Positions 1 to 12,168 are shown, counted from the stretch's first letter. The stretch is DNA of 64,000 nt from Halomonas sp. SpR8 (GCF_031010195.1 NZ_JAUAMC010000002.1:434001-498000); one strand, 5' to 3'. Made by a program: numbers and translations. The notes: generated by a model not told the origin, from the letters alone.

Positions 1-442
1 ATTGGCCAGCGCACGTGAAATGGTCAGCGAACTGAACGACGAACATGGCGACACGCTGTACGCGGAACTTGCCCTGCTGCTTGATGCCCGTTTAGCCGTT
101 CAGCAAGGCGATTTGGAAGGCGCGAGAACCGCGCTAGAAAAAGTCGCCAGCGAATCTTCACGCCGCTATGTGCAGAGTCTTGCATGGCTGCGCTTGGCAC
201 GAGTGGAACTCGCTGACGGCAACCCGACACAGGCCCTTGCGCTATTAGACGAGCCAATTAGCGACGCATTAGCCGCCCAGCGGGCCAACGTACGTGGCGA
301 TGCGTTTGCTGCCCAAGGTGACACTGAGGCAGCCCGCGACGCATGGGAAACCGCTATGGAAGTATCGCAAACCCAAGACCAGCCGCTTTACGGCGTGCAG
401 TTCAAGCTTGACGATCTCGGCGCTGAGGAGGCGACACAATGA
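1..442 (+). CDS. yfgM: YfgM-like TPR protein, 3' part (start lies before the window)
   Basis: The visible 146 residues are the C-terminal part of a YfgM-type protein. This is an inner-membrane anchored periplasmic tetratricopeptide protein that associates with SecYEG and periplasmic chaperones. The sequence is made of alternating Ala/Leu-rich helices with TPR-like spacing (for example around YVQSLAWLRLARVELADGN) and ends in a typical acidic tail. The membrane anchor would lie upstream of the window. The frame is open from the first base, so the TTG at position 2 is not a real start. The stop overlaps the bamB start in an ATGATGA arrangement. The yfgM-bamB-der order is common in gammaproteobacteria and supports the call. 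Confidence 0.8.
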   Translation, partial: LASAREMVSELNDEHGDTLYAELALLLDARLAVQQGDLEGARTALEKVASESSRRYVQSLAWLRLARVELADGNPTQALALLDEPISDALAAQRANVRGDAFAAQGDTEAARDAWETAMEVSQTQDQPLYGVQFKLDDLGAEEATQ

Positions 443-1602
443 TGAATTTTTCAAAACCGCTATTGCGGGCAAGCTTAGGCGCGTTAACGCTGGCACTGCT
501 GGTGGGTTGTGCCAGCAAAGGCGAACCGGCTTATACCCCTAAGGAGCTGCGCAGCTTCGATGAGACCTCTTCGTTGGATACTCAGTGGCGGCGCACCATT
601 GGTGAAGGCTTAGGCCATCAGCGCTACCCGATTGCCCCTGCCCGTGAAGGCGATAGCGTATTTGCTGCGGACGTAGAAGGCTTGGTTATGGCGATGAATG
701 CCGATAGCGGCGACGTCGAGTGGAAAATCAACCTTGATACGCCTATCTCCAGCGCATTAACGGCGATTGCCGGTCAGGTTTATCTGGCCACCGGTAATGG
801 CGAAGTGATTGCTCTGGATCAGCGCGATGGCAGCGAAAGCTGGCGCTCTCGAGTCTCCAGCGAAGTGCTGGCCGCGCCGCAGGCAAACCAGCAACTGCTG
901 GTCGTACAAAGCGTTGATGGGCAAGTCACTGCTCTTGATCGCGCAAGCGGTGAAGAGCGCTGGGTGTATACCAGTTCGCAGCCGTCGTTAACGCTGCGCG
1001 GCTCCGGTACACCGATGGTGATCGATCCGGTCAGCTTTGTCGGCCTGGCTAACGGCCGCTTGGCCACTCTGGATAACCGCAACGGCCAACCGCTATGGGA
1101 TATGCAGATTGCCACGCCCCGCGGGCGCAGCGAAGTAGAGCGCCTGGTCGACCTTTCGGGCCAGCCCATTATTAGCCCTGACGGCCGCCTGTTTGTGACC
1201 AGTTATAATGGTCGTGTAGTAGCGCTGGAAGCCACCCAAGGCGATTTGCTCTGGGAAGCCGATATCTCCAGCCGCCACACCCCGATTCTGGTCGGTGATC
1301 TGCTGTTTGTGGTTACCGATAACAGCGAAGTCGTCGCGTTAGATGCCAACAGCGGCCGAGAGGTATGGCGCAATGACGATCTTGAAGATCGTTGGTTGAC
1401 CGCTCCCGCCTTTGCCGATGGACGCTTGGTCTTCGGCGATTTTGAAGGTTATCTTCACCTGATCGACGCTCGCGACGGCGACATTGTAGGCCGCACTCGC
1501 GTACACAGTTCAGGCATCAGCGTACGCCCGGTCACTGAAGGCAGCACCATTCATGTCCAGGCCAACAATGGTCGCCTGGAAACCCTGGAAGTAACTCCAT
1601 GA
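439..1602 (+). CDS. bamB: Outer membrane assembly lipoprotein BamB
   Basis: BamB is the beta-propeller lipoprotein of the BAM complex that folds outer-membrane proteins. The 387-residue length is normal for the family. The N-terminus is a lipoprotein signal ending in the lipobox LVGC with the lipidated Cys at about residue 24. The rest is a series of PQQ-like blades with the repeated pattern ALD..sG...W (for example [33 protein letters not shown]). The start overlaps the yfgM stop by four bases and the stop overlaps the der start by four, so the three genes are translationally linked. A start one codon later (Met2) is equally possible. Confidence 0.95.
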   Translation: MMNFSKPLLRASLGALTLALLVGCASKGEPAYTPKELRSFDETSSLDTQWRRTIGEGLGHQRYPIAPAREGDSVFAADVEGLVMAMNADSGDVEWKINLDTPISSALTAIAGQVYLATGNGEVIALDQRDGSESWRSRVSSEVLAAPQANQQLLVVQSVDGQVTALDRASGEERWVYTSSQPSLTLRGSGTPMVIDPVSFVGLANGRLATLDNRNGQPLWDMQIATPRGRSEVERLVDLSGQPIISPDGRLFVTSYNGRVVALEATQGDLLWEADISSRHTPILVGDLLFVVTDNSEVVALDANSGREVWRNDDLEDRWLTAPAFADGRLVFGDFEGYLHLIDARDGDIVGRTRVHSSGISVRPVTEGSTIHVQANNGRLETLEVTP

Positions 1603-3002
1603 CACCCGTCATTGCTTTAGTCGGTCGCCCCAATGTAGGCAAATCGACGCTGTTTAACCGCCTAACGCGCTCGCGTGATGCACTGGTGGCCGACTTTCCT
1701 GGCCTCACTCGCGACCGCAAGTATGGCAATGGCATGCTGGGCGATAAAGTCTATACGGTGATCGACACCGGCGGTATCAGCGGTGATGAAGAGGGTATCG
1801 ACGCAGCGATGGCCGAGCAGTCGCTAGCGGCCATCGATGAAGCCGATATTGTGCTATTTATGGTCGATGCCCGCGCCGGCCTGATTGCCGCCGACCAGGC
1901 GATTGCTAACCACCTGCGCGTTAACCAGAAGAAAACCTGGCTGGTAGTGAATAAAACCGACGGCATGGAAGAGCACTCGGCGATGGGCGACTTTTGGTCA
2001 CTGGGCCTTGGCGACCCCTGGCCGATTGCCGCTGCCCACGGGCGCAATGTTTCTACCCTGATAGACGTAGTACTTGAGCCGTTTCCCGAGCGCGATGCCA
2101 GCATCCCCGCGGATACCGGCAGCAAAGGCGTGCGCATTGGCGTGATTGGCCGCCCCAATGTGGGCAAATCGACCCTGGTCAATCGCCTGCTCGGCGAAGA
2201 TCGTGTGGTTGTGTTTGATGAGGCCGGCACCACCCGCGATGCCATTGAGATCCCCTTCGAGCGTCGCGGCAAGCCCTATGTGCTGATTGATACCGCGGGT
2301 ATTCGGCGGCGCAAGAATGTCAGTGAAATCGCCGAGAAGTTCTCTATCATCAAAACCCTGGATGCGATCAAAGAGTCCCATGTAGTGATCATGGTGCTGG
2401 ATGGTTCCAGCGGTCTGGTGGAGCAGGACTTGCACCTGCTCGACTACGTATTAACCACCGGGCGTGCGCTGGTGCTGGCGGTGAATAAGTGGGACGGCTT
2501 AGAGAGCGAAGCCAAAGACAAAATGCGCACCGAGATTAAGCGCCGTTTAGGCTTTGCCGATTATGCCGAGCTGCACTTTATCTCTGCCCTGCACGGCACC
2601 GCGGTAGGTGATCTTTACCCCTCAATTGATCGCGCCTTTGACGCCGCTAACGCGCACTGGTCGACCAACCGGCTAACCACCCTGCTTCAGGACGCGGTCA
2701 GCCAAAACCCGCCGCCAATGGTACACGGGCGGCGCATTAAACTGCGCATGGCCCACCAGGGCGGCAGCAACCCGCCGATTATCGTCGTCCACGGCAATCA
2801 AACCGAATCGCTGCCGGAAGCCTACCGTCGCTACCTGACCAACACCTTCCGCAAGGTGCTCAAGGTACGTGGCACGCCGATACGCTTTGAGTTCCGCTCA
2901 GGTAGCAACCCGTTCGACAGCATGGCAGGCGCCAGCGACAAAGAGAAAGCCAAGAAGCGTGAGCTTAACCGAACCAAAGAGGCGCGTAAAAGCCGTCGTT
3001 AA
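1599..3002 (+). CDS. der: Ribosome assembly GTPase Der (EngA)
   Basis: Der is an essential double-GTPase needed for maturation of the 50S ribosomal subunit. The 467-residue protein has two tandem G domains, each with a [10 protein letters not shown]-loop (starting near residues 9 and 184). DTGG and NKTD follow in the first domain, DTAG and NKWD in the second. A KH-like C-terminal domain and a basic Lys/Arg-rich tail ([19 protein letters not shown]) follow. The start ATG overlaps the bamB stop in an ATGA. Length and motif order match the family fully. Confidence 0.97.
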   Translation: MTPVIALVGRPNVGKSTLFNRLTRSRDALVADFPGLTRDRKYGNGMLGDKVYTVIDTGGISGDEEGIDAAMAEQSLAAIDEADIVLFMVDARAGLIAADQAIANHLRVNQKKTWLVVNKTDGMEEHSAMGDFWSLGLGDPWPIAAAHGRNVSTLIDVVLEPFPERDASIPADTGSKGVRIGVIGRPNVGKSTLVNRLLGEDRVVVFDEAGTTRDAIEIPFERRGKPYVLIDTAGIRRRKNVSEIAEKFSIIKTLDAIKESHVVIMVLDGSSGLVEQDLHLLDYVLTTGRALVLAVNKWDGLESEAKDKMRTEIKRRLGFADYAELHFISALHGTAVGDLYPSIDRAFDAANAHWSTNRLTTLLQDAVSQNPPPMVHGRRIKLRMAHQGGSNPPIIVVHGNQTESLPEAYRRYLTNTFRKVLKVRGTPIRFEFRSGSNPFDSMAGASDKEKAKKRELNRTKEARKSRR

Positions 3003-3065
3003 GCATCCGTTTTAACCCGCTAATATCGCTTACCTATTGGCGACTCGAACGGCTGCTCAGTTCAG

Positions 3066-3102
3066 CCCCCATACTTAGCCTCAAGGTAGGTTATGATGGG
3101 GG
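3066..3102 (+). terminator. Long hairpin after der, possible terminator
   Basis: CCCCCAT pairs with ATGGGGG, and an imperfect inner stem (CTTAGCCT with AGGTTATG) encloses a six-base loop. It lies 64 bases after the der stop and 68 before the next gene. There is only a weak T-run (ATTGATTT) afterwards, so it may be a terminator, an RNA-stabilising hairpin or part of the promoter region of the next gene. Confidence 0.4.
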
Positions 3103-3170
3103 ATTGATTTACTGCTACCAGCGGTTATCTTGTGTGCAGGAAAACCATTCGTCTATAAGGAAACCGTCTC

Positions 3171-3974
3171 ATGCGCTGGCTTCGCCCTCTCGCTGTTACC
3201 GCGCTATGCGCGTCTATCGCCGCTTGTTCTACCTCGCCAACCGGGCGCTCCCAACTGCTGCTGATGTCTGACAGCGAATTGAATGAGATGGGCCGTCAGG
3301 CGTTCACTCAGTACCAGCAGGAACTGCCCACGGCGGGTCAGGCCAGTCATCGCTATGTGCAGTGTATTGCCGATGCCATCGTGGCAGTTCTCCCCGCCGC
3401 GCAGCAGCAGTTAGACTGGCAAATACGCGTATTTGAATCGGAGCAGCCCAACGCCTTCGCCCTACCCGGCGGCTATATGGGCGTGAATACCGGCATGCTG
3501 GATATTGCCACTAGCCAAGACCAGCTGGCCTCCGTTGTAGGTCACGAAATTGGTCACGTGCTAGCCAACCATGCTAACGAGCGCGCCTCGACCAAGAGCG
3601 CTACGTCGCTAGGCTTGTCGGTTATATCCAGCACCTCGGGTATGCAGTCCGCCGGTGGTCAGCAGCTTATGGGCGTACTGGGTATGGGCGCTCAGTACGG
3701 CATCGTGCTGCCGTTCTCGCGGGCCCACGAAAGTGAAGCTGATGTGATCGGCTTGAATTTAATGGCACAAGCGGGCTTCGACCCACGTGAAAGCGTTACC
3801 CTGTGGGAAAATATGCAGGCTGCCTCAGGCGGCGGCGCGCCCCCCGAGTGGATGTCCACTCACCCCGGCCAAGGCCAGCGCATTCAAGGTTTGCAAGGCA
3901 ATATGGATCAAGCCCTGGCTATCTATGAACAAGCTCGTAGCAATGGTCGTACACCCAACTGCCCGCGCCCGTAA
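3171..3974 (+). CDS. M48 family metalloprotease, lipoprotein (LoiP/YcaL-like)
   Basis: This is a zinc metalloprotease of the M48 family, predicted to be lipidated and to act in the periplasm on damaged or misassembled envelope proteins. The signal peptide ends in SIAAC with the lipidated Cys at about residue 19. The catalytic HEIGH motif is at residues 125-129 and ESEAD, supplying the third zinc ligand, at about 187-191. The 267-residue length fits the single-domain LoiP/YggG type; there is no TPR domain as in BepA. It ends 19 bases before a small membrane protein gene and probably shares its transcript. The family call is firm; the exact paralogue is not. Confidence 0.88.
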   Translation: MRWLRPLAVTALCASIAACSTSPTGRSQLLLMSDSELNEMGRQAFTQYQQELPTAGQASHRYVQCIADAIVAVLPAAQQQLDWQIRVFESEQPNAFALPGGYMGVNTGMLDIATSQDQLASVVGHEIGHVLANHANERASTKSATSLGLSVISSTSGMQSAGGQQLMGVLGMGAQYGIVLPFSRAHESEADVIGLNLMAQAGFDPRESVTLWENMQAASGGGAPPEWMSTHPGQGQRIQGLQGNMDQALAIYEQARSNGRTPNCPRP

Positions 3975-3993
3975 CGGCAGCCTTGAGGTTTAA

Positions 3994-4254
3994 ATGATTA
4001 AGCTGGGATTACTACTGCTGGTACTGCCGCTATTTGTGCTGATGGGCGTCTATTTCTGGGAACTCAACGATGTGCGCGCCTGCCAGTTGGATGGCGGCCA
4101 TTGGGACTATATCGAGAGCGTCTGTCGCGACACGCCGCAGCCCTTTGTCTCCTGGCTCCAGCGCTCGCCGCTGTTAGTTAATGGCGGCATGCTGCTTTCG
4201 GTGGTAGGGCTGGTGATGTGCACGGTGGGGCTGTACGTTAAGCGCGCTAAGTGA
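3994..4254 (+). CDS. Small membrane protein of unknown function
   Basis: I do not recognise a named family. The 86-residue protein has a hydrophobic N-terminal segment (about residues 2-22), a middle part of about 40 residues with two Cys framing a Gly-Gly-x-Trp pattern (ACQLDGGHWDYIESVCR), and a second membrane segment (about residues 59-82) ending in KRAK. If the N-terminus is inside, the Cys pair faces the periplasm and could form a disulfide. It follows the M48 protease gene by 19 bases and precedes a strong terminator, so it is probably expressed with the protease. There is no strong ribosome-binding site, only a weak GAGG at about 3984. Confidence 0.65.
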   Translation: MIKLGLLLLVLPLFVLMGVYFWELNDVRACQLDGGHWDYIESVCRDTPQPFVSWLQRSPLLVNGGMLLSVVGLVMCTVGLYVKRAK

Positions 4255-4276
4255 AGCGTATTTAACGGTGTAACTA

Positions 4277-4317
4277 AAAAGCGGGGGCGGATAACATTAT
4301 CCGCCCCCGCTTTTTTT
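4277..4317. terminator. Bidirectional rho-independent terminator
   Basis: A perfect stem (AAAAGCGGGGGCGGATAA paired with its complement, loop about CAT) is followed by a run of seven T and preceded by a run of A. It can therefore stop transcription from both directions. It lies between the convergent small membrane protein gene and aroE. Confidence 0.93.
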
Positions 4318-4347
4318 GTATTATCACTGACGCCGTTATTGGCGCAT

Positions 4348-6754
<2,407 letters not shown>

Positions 6755-6792
6755 GGCCTCTCCTCGAATATGCCTTTAATAGCCGCATCCTA

Positions 6793-7929
6793 TCATGAGC
6801 GCGGCAGCCGCACCCAGCCGCCCGCCTGTTGGCTTACCCAACCGTCCAATTCAAGCATAAGCAGGCGTTGCTGGCAGTCGCTAACTGATGTGCCAATAGA
6901 CGCTACCAACGTGTCGATAGGCGTTGGCGTTGCCGATAGAGAGGTTAATAACGGATCGGGTATGCTTTCCGGCAATGGCGCTTCTTGAGTCGGTTTTCCT
7001 GCCGTCTCCACTAAAGGGAGTTGAATAGCGGCGTCGGGCGGTATAAACGCCTCCGCCCAGTGGCCAAGATCAGCAATGATATCGTCGACGCTGCAAGCCA
7101 GATGAGTACTCCCCTGCCGTAATAGTGCCAGACAGCCGCGGGCCTGGACGTTATGCAGCGACCCCGGTAGCACAAACAGCTCACGATTTTGCTCCAAGGT
7201 GAGCCGTGCACTGACCAGCGAGCCGCTCTTTTCGGTCGCTTCGACCACCAGGGTGCCGAGAGACAGACCGGTAACGATTCGGTTGCGGCGCGGGAAAAAC
7301 GCCGCGCGCGCCAGGGTACCCGGCGGATGCTCTGACAGCAGCAGACCACCGGGCAAACGACCAAGCTGCTCGTGAAGATCCCGGTTTGAGGCGGGATAGA
7401 TCACATCCACACCGCAGCCAAGCACGGCAACCGTGCTTCCTCCGGCATTCAGCGCCGCACGCTGGGCCACACCGTCAACCCCTAACGCCATGCCGCTGAC
7501 CACACACCAGCCGCGGCGGACAAGATCTCGGGCAAACGTTTGGGCGTTGTGGGTACCCTCACCGGTAGGACGACGAGTGCCCACCATGGCCAGTTTAGGA
7601 CCTTCAAGCGCACCCAGATCCCCCTGGGCCCAGAGCACTGCAGGCGGGTCAGGCAGTTCATTTAACAGCTCAGGCCATGCGGGGTGATCACGATGCAGGA
7701 CATGTCGTCCGGGGCCGCCTTGTTGCCACTCCAGGGTCTCATTAACGACATTTTGTAGCGGGCTACGGGTGGGGTGTTCAAGCCATAAGCGCAGCTCGCT
7801 AGCCGCTCGGCTGGGCAGTGCAGCCAACCAGCCCTCCGGCCACTGTGGCTCGTGGGCTGCCAACTTCGCTATACGCAGCGCGCCCATCCCAGGCAACGCA
7901 TTGACCACCAACCACTCCTGGGCATCCAT
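6793..7929 (-). CDS. dprA: DNA processing protein DprA (Smf)
   Basis: DprA binds single-stranded DNA and loads RecA during natural transformation; many non-competent bacteria also keep it. The 378-residue protein has an N-terminal helical region and the Rossmann-like DprA fold with GTRRPTGEGT, VVSGMALGVDGVAQ and GCGVDVIYPASN. A C-terminal winged-helix-like domain (from about residue 330: IDTLVASIGTSVSDCQQRL) follows, which is common in proteobacterial members. It lies between tsaC and the secreted protein gene at 7970, all on the minus strand. Confidence 0.94.
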   Translation of the reverse strand: MDAQEWLVVNALPGMGALRIAKLAAHEPQWPEGWLAALPSRAASELRLWLEHPTRSPLQNVVNETLEWQQGGPGRHVLHRDHPAWPELLNELPDPPAVLWAQGDLGALEGPKLAMVGTRRPTGEGTHNAQTFARDLVRRGWCVVSGMALGVDGVAQRAALNAGGSTVAVLGCGVDVIYPASNRDLHEQLGRLPGGLLLSEHPPGTLARAAFFPRRNRIVTGLSLGTLVVEATEKSGSLVSARLTLEQNRELFVLPGSLHNVQARGCLALLRQGSTHLACSVDDIIADLGHWAEAFIPPDAAIQLPLVETAGKPTQEAPLPESIPDPLLTSLSATPTPIDTLVASIGTSVSDCQQRLLMLELDGWVSQQAGGWVRLPRS

Positions 7930-7969
7930 ACTCCCTCCTTAATAAGCGCATTGTTTGTTTTGCCAGCCG

Positions 7970-8815
7970 CTAGTTAGCCAGTGACTCAACTTGATCCCCC
8001 ACTTCCAGCACGCGCGATGCCTGCATCACCAAGGCGTAGCTGACACGATCATAAGGCCTAAATATCATAACGCTACCCGCTTCACTGCTGGGTAACTGAA
8101 CCAGCTCCTGGGTGCGCGGGTCATTGATCAGCCCGCCCTGCTGATTGACTCGCAGCACATGGCCCGCCTGCAGGCCATCCAGCGTGCCGAGATCAAGGGT
8201 TACGATCTGAAAGCGGCCGATAAAACGCACCCCGCCTGGGACGGCAATAATATGCCCCTCAACCGGATTTAGCGGCGCGCGAGGCACAAGTTCTCTGCTC
8301 AGCTCGCGCTCCTCCAGCGGCAGGACGATGTCGTTAACCCGCACTTCCTGATGGGAGCTGACGACTTCAAGCTGCGCAATATCGTTCTTACTGCTGACAT
8401 GGCGGGCAATACCTACATTAATCAGCTCCAAGCCAAGTGGCGTGCCATCCATGGCTAGGTAGGATTCCAACTGACGATAGATGCCCATCTGTCCATGGTG
8501 CGGTACATCGCCACGCACGTAGACCTTATCTCCCGCGCCACTAATCAAGCGGCGATCATCCCCCGCCACTACATATCCCAGTTCCTGTAGCGCCTCGGCA
8601 TCATCCACAACGCGATGCTGGCGCAAAAACGCCTGTGCTTCCTCCAGGGCAATTGGCTCAATCGCTTCACGATGGGGCAAGGTACGCACTTGCGGCGAGA
8701 GTTTAATCACCTGCTGATCACGCTCCCATGCGGCAGCTTCGCTACTCACCAGCATCACTGCACTCAGCAGCAAACTACCTAACCACCCCCGGCAGGCGTG
8801 TTGTTTTGCTGCCAT
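7970..8815 (-). CDS. Secreted protein related to LysM-family dprA neighbour, LysM domain absent
   Basis: The 281-residue protein has a signal peptide (hydrophobic core about residues 12-27, cleavage near SEAAA). It continues directly into IKLSPQVRTLP, VVDDAEALQELGYVVAG and SGAGDKVYVRG, the conserved region that in pseudomonad homologues follows an N-terminal LysM peptidoglycan-binding domain. From memory those homologues are about 340 residues long, so roughly 60 residues corresponding to the LysM module are missing here. No LysM sequence precedes the ORF in frame. It sits next to dprA and opposite def, the position expected for this family. The molecular function is unknown; a periplasmic envelope role is likely. 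Confidence 0.75.
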   Translation of the reverse strand: MAAKQHACRGWLGSLLLSAVMLVSSEAAAWERDQQVIKLSPQVRTLPHREAIEPIALEEAQAFLRQHRVVDDAEALQELGYVVAGDDRRLISGAGDKVYVRGDVPHHGQMGIYRQLESYLAMDGTPLGLELINVGIARHVSSKNDIAQLEVVSSHQEVRVNDIVLPLEERELSRELVPRAPLNPVEGHIIAVPGGVRFIGRFQIVTLDLGTLDGLQAGHVLRVNQQGGLINDPRTQELVQLPSSEAGSVMIFRPYDRVSYALVMQASRVLEVGDQVESLAN

Positions 8816-8900
8816 TCTGCGCTCCCCTAAAAGATGAATACTACGATTATTATGTTGATAATAAGACGCTATGCGCCTTGGCTGCTTATGCCCAGAAACA

Positions 8901-8930
8901 TTGACAGCGTGATATAGTGACCCATCATAA
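8901..8930 (+). promoter_or_regulatory. Candidate sigma-70 promoter for def-fmt-rsmB
   Basis: TTGACA at 8901-8906 is a perfect -35 box. CATAAA at 8925-8930 follows after 18 bases as a plausible -10. It lies in the divergent gap between the minus-strand secreted protein gene and def, about 75 bases before the def start. Confidence 0.55.
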
Positions 8931-9007
8931 AGTACCTAGGTTAAGCGACTCTCGTCACTGCCTAGCTTGACTTAATTCAGACTCAGCATAACGGTGATTG
9001 TAACGTC

Positions 9008-9520
9008 ATGGCCAAACTTCCTATTCTTGAATTCCCCGATGAGCGCCTGCGCACCAAGGCCGCCGCGGTGGAAACCGTTGACGATGAGGTGCGCAAACTC
9101 GTCGACGATATGCTGGAGACCATGTATGACGCCCGGGGTATCGGTCTAGCCGCGACCCAGATCGATGTCCACCGTCGAGTCGTCGTGATGGACGTCAGCG
9201 ACGACAACTCCCAGCCGCTGGTGCTTATCAACCCACGCTATACCCCGCTTGGCGACGAAAAAGAACCGCTTTCCGAAGGCTGCCTGTCGATTCCCGAGTA
9301 CTACGCCGAAGTGCCGCGCTATCTTAAAGTGCAGCTCAACGCGCTGGATCGCAATGGCGACGCCTACGAGCTAGAGGCGGAAGGTCTGCTGGCGCACTGT
9401 ATTCAGCACGAGTACGACCACCTGGAAGGCGTCCTGTTTGTTGACTACCTATCGCCGCTTAAGCGTAACCGCATCCAAAAGAAGATGCAGAAGCGCCATA
9501 AGCAGATCCAGGACGCGTAA
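9008..9520 (+). CDS. def: Peptide deformylase
   Basis: Def removes the formyl group from the N-terminal methionine of new proteins. The 170-residue protein shows all three motifs: GIGLAATQ (about residues 44-51), EGCLS with the metal-binding Cys92, and HEYDH (134-138) with the two metal-binding His and the catalytic Glu135. The basic C-terminus ([15 protein letters not shown]) is typical of type 1 enzymes. fmt follows 48 bases later; together they form the formylation/deformylation pair. Confidence 0.97.
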   Translation: MAKLPILEFPDERLRTKAAAVETVDDEVRKLVDDMLETMYDARGIGLAATQIDVHRRVVVMDVSDDNSQPLVLINPRYTPLGDEKEPLSEGCLSIPEYYAEVPRYLKVQLNALDRNGDAYELEAEGLLAHCIQHEYDHLEGVLFVDYLSPLKRNRIQKKMQKRHKQIQDA

Positions 9521-9568
9521 CCCGCTTTTCCTACTTACATTTCAGATAAGCCAGGTAGCCCTCTCCCT

Positions 9569-10561
9569 ATGTCACGATTGCGCGTTGTTTTTGCCGGCAC
9601 GCCTGAATTCGCCGCTTCGAGTCTTGCAACGCTGCTGGAAAGCCAGCATGAAGTGGTCGCGGTGTATACCCAACCCGATCGCCCCGCTGGTCGCGGCCGT
9701 AAGTTAACGCCCAGCCCAGTCAAACAGTTGGCCCTGGAGCATCGCCTGCCGGTCTATCAGCCCCAGACGTTAAAAGAGCCAACGGCCCAAGCTGAACTGG
9801 CCGCGCTCAATGCGGATATTATGGTCGTTGTCGCCTATGGGCTGCTGCTGCCCCAGGCCGTGCTAGACACCCCGCGCCTAGGCTGCGTTAACGTACACGC
9901 TTCGCTGCTGCCCCGCTGGCGTGGCGCTGCCCCCATTCAGCGGGCGATCGAAGCCGGCGATAGCGTATCAGGTGTCACCATCATGCAGATGGACGCTGGC
10001 TTGGATACCGGCGCGATGCTCTCGGAAGTGCGTACACCTATTACGGATCGCACCACCGGCGGAGACCTACATGATTGTCTCGCCATCCAGGGCGCTGATG
10101 CGCTGGTCACGACACTCGATGCCCTAGCCACCGGTGCCGCTCATGCCACGCCTCAGCCTGACGAGGGCGTCACCTATGCCGCCAAACTGAGCAAAGCGGA
10201 AGCCGAGCTCGATTTTGGCCAGCCAGCGCATCAGTTAGCCAGTAAAATTCGTGCGTTTAACCCCTGGCCGGTCGCCTGGTGTGCGCTAGGCGATGACCGC
10301 CTGCGCCTGCTAATGGCCAGCGTAGAGGAAGGCGAGCATCCGCCCAGCGCCCCCGGTACGCTACTTGAGCACGGCGAAGATCATCTGCGTATTGCCTGCG
10401 GCACCGACGGGCGCGAAGTATTGTGCATCACCAGCGCCCAGTTGCCCGGCGGTAAAGCGATGGCCGTGCGTGACTTACTTAATGCGCGCCACGCGCGCCT
10501 GACGACAGGCATTCGCCTTGGCCAGCCAGCGGCTCAGGCCAACCAAGGAGACACACCATGA
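9569..10561 (+). CDS. fmt: Methionyl-tRNA formyltransferase
   Basis: Fmt formylates the initiator Met-tRNA using 10-formyl-tetrahydrofolate. The 330-residue protein opens with LRVVFAGTPEFAA, has the loop YTQPDRPAGRGRKL, and carries the folate/catalytic motif NVHASLLPRWRGAAPIQ. A C-terminal OB-like tRNA-binding domain follows, including RAFNPWPVAW. The stop overlaps the rsmB start by four bases (ATGA). Confidence 0.97.
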   Translation: MSRLRVVFAGTPEFAASSLATLLESQHEVVAVYTQPDRPAGRGRKLTPSPVKQLALEHRLPVYQPQTLKEPTAQAELAALNADIMVVVAYGLLLPQAVLDTPRLGCVNVHASLLPRWRGAAPIQRAIEAGDSVSGVTIMQMDAGLDTGAMLSEVRTPITDRTTGGDLHDCLAIQGADALVTTLDALATGAAHATPQPDEGVTYAAKLSKAEAELDFGQPAHQLASKIRAFNPWPVAWCALGDDRLRLLMASVEEGEHPPSAPGTLLEHGEDHLRIACGTDGREVLCITSAQLPGGKAMAVRDLLNARHARLTTGIRLGQPAAQANQGDTP

Positions 10562-11895
10562 GCCAAAAGCGTTCCCCTCAAGGTGGCGGCAGCGGCCAGG
10601 AAGTGCGCGCTGCTGCGGCCCGCGCGCTGGCCCCGGTGCTTAGCGACCAAGGCTCACTGGCGGGGCTGGATGAGCACAGCGTGGTGGCTCGCGACCGCGG
10701 ACTACTCAAAGAGCTCTGCTTCGGCACCTGCCGCCGTTTGCCGCGCCTGGAAGCCCTTGCAGGCGTGCTGCTCAAGCAGCCGTTTAAAAAACGCGACAGC
10801 GATGTTCAAGCGCTGCTGCTGCTGGGTATTTACCAGCTGCTGTATATGCGCATTCCGGCCCACGCGGCGGTAGGCGAAACCGCTGGCGCTGCACGCTTAC
10901 TAAAGAAGGAGTGGGCCACCCGCGTTTTAAATGGCTGCCTGCGTCGCCTGCAGCGCGAATCTGAGGCGCTCCAGGCCCAGGTAGACCGGGATGAAAGTGT
11001 GGCGCTTGAGCATCCGCCCTGGCTACTCAACGCGTTACGTCAGGCGTGGCCAGAGCAGTGGCGCGATATCATTGAAGCCAACAATCAAGCAGGCCCGATG
11101 ACGTTAAGGGTGAATCAACGCTACAACGACCGCGAGGTCTATTTGGGCATGCTCAACGAGCAGGGTCTGAACGGCCATTTATGCCCCCATGCCCCAGACG
11201 CCATAACGCTGGAAACACCCTGCGACGTGACCGCACTGCCCGGCTTTGAAGAGGGCCACGTGAGCGTTCAGGATGAAGCCGCCCAGCTTTCAGCGGCGCT
11301 ACTTGGTCCCGCGCTAGCGCCTCGACCGGGTGCTCGTGTGCTGGATGCCTGCTGCGCTCCCGGCGGAAAAACAGCCCATTTGCTAGAGCAGTTTGATATT
11401 GCCCTAACGGCTATCGATAGCGATAACCAGCGTTTGGCGCGGGTGGAAGACACGCTCAGCCGTTTAGGCGTCGAGGCGGTACTCGAACACGCCGATGCCA
11501 CCGAGCGCGACTGGTGGAGCGGCACGCCGTTTGATGCCATTCTGCTCGACGCCCCTTGCTCGGGTACCGGTGTCATCCGCCGCCACCCCGATATCAAAAA
11601 GCTGCGCCGCAAGGACGATATCCGTCCGCTGGCCAAGCTTCAGCGCCAGCTATTGGATAACCTCTGGCCGATGCTACGCGAAGGCGGCACCCTGCTGTAC
11701 GCTACCTGCTCGGTGCTGCCCGAAGAGAACAGTGAACAGATTGAGGCGTTCCTCGCCCGTACGCCTGATGCTCACATCACCACACCTAACGACGTTGCCT
11801 GGGGCATTGTCAGTGGTGCGGGCCGACAACTGTTTCCGGCCCAGAGCAGTCATGATGGCTTTTTTTATGCCAGACTAGAGAAGCGCACTGCCTGA
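10558..11895 (+). CDS. rsmB: 16S rRNA (cytosine-967-C5)-methyltransferase RsmB
   Basis: RsmB methylates C967 of 16S rRNA with S-adenosylmethionine. The 445-residue protein has an N-terminal NusB-like RNA-binding domain (about residues 15-145) and a C-terminal Rossmann methyltransferase with the SAM loop DACCAPGGKTAHLLE. The motif LDAPCSGTGVIRRHPD has the general-base-associated Cys, and ATCSVLPEENSEQ holds the catalytic Cys. It overlaps fmt by four bases. The usual next gene, trkA, is separated from it here by a dodecin gene. Confidence 0.96.
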   Translation: MSQKRSPQGGGSGQEVRAAAARALAPVLSDQGSLAGLDEHSVVARDRGLLKELCFGTCRRLPRLEALAGVLLKQPFKKRDSDVQALLLLGIYQLLYMRIPAHAAVGETAGAARLLKKEWATRVLNGCLRRLQRESEALQAQVDRDESVALEHPPWLLNALRQAWPEQWRDIIEANNQAGPMTLRVNQRYNDREVYLGMLNEQGLNGHLCPHAPDAITLETPCDVTALPGFEEGHVSVQDEAAQLSAALLGPALAPRPGARVLDACCAPGGKTAHLLEQFDIALTAIDSDNQRLARVEDTLSRLGVEAVLEHADATERDWWSGTPFDAILLDAPCSGTGVIRRHPDIKKLRRKDDIRPLAKLQRQLLDNLWPMLREGGTLLYATCSVLPEENSEQIEAFLARTPDAHITTPNDVAWGIVSGAGRQLFPAQSSHDGFFYARLEKRTA

Positions 11896-11943
11896 GCATT
11901 CGTTGATAACGGGCAGTGAATTTCTGACAAGGAAGGAGATATT

Positions 11944-12150
11944 ATGAGTCATCACACCTATAAGCACGTGGAACTGACCGGCTCTTCCGAGAAGGGCATT
12001 GAGGAAGCGGTGCAGAATGCGTTAGCCAAGGCATCAGAAACGATTAAGCACATGCGTTGGCTGGAAGTGGTCGATACGCGCGGCCACATTGAAGATGGCC
12101 AGGTGGCCCACTGGCAGGTAACGGTTAAAGTGGGCTTTACGCTAGAGTAA
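11944..12150 (+). CDS. Dodecin (flavin-binding protein)
   Basis: Dodecins are 65-70 residue proteins that assemble into hollow dodecamers storing flavin or its breakdown products. The 68-residue sequence matches the fold (strand, helix, two strands), with the family core [14 protein letters not shown], the aromatic HMRWLEVV that stacks on the isoalloxazine ring, and the ending [13 protein letters not shown] strong ribosome-binding site (AAGGAGAT) lies just before the ATG. It is inserted between rsmB and trkA; whether it has its own promoter is not clear. Confidence 0.92.
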   Translation: MSHHTYKHVELTGSSEKGIEEAVQNALAKASETIKHMRWLEVVDTRGHIEDGQVAHWQVTVKVGFTLE

Positions 12151-12168
12151 TCCTCACCTGCTTTTCGG

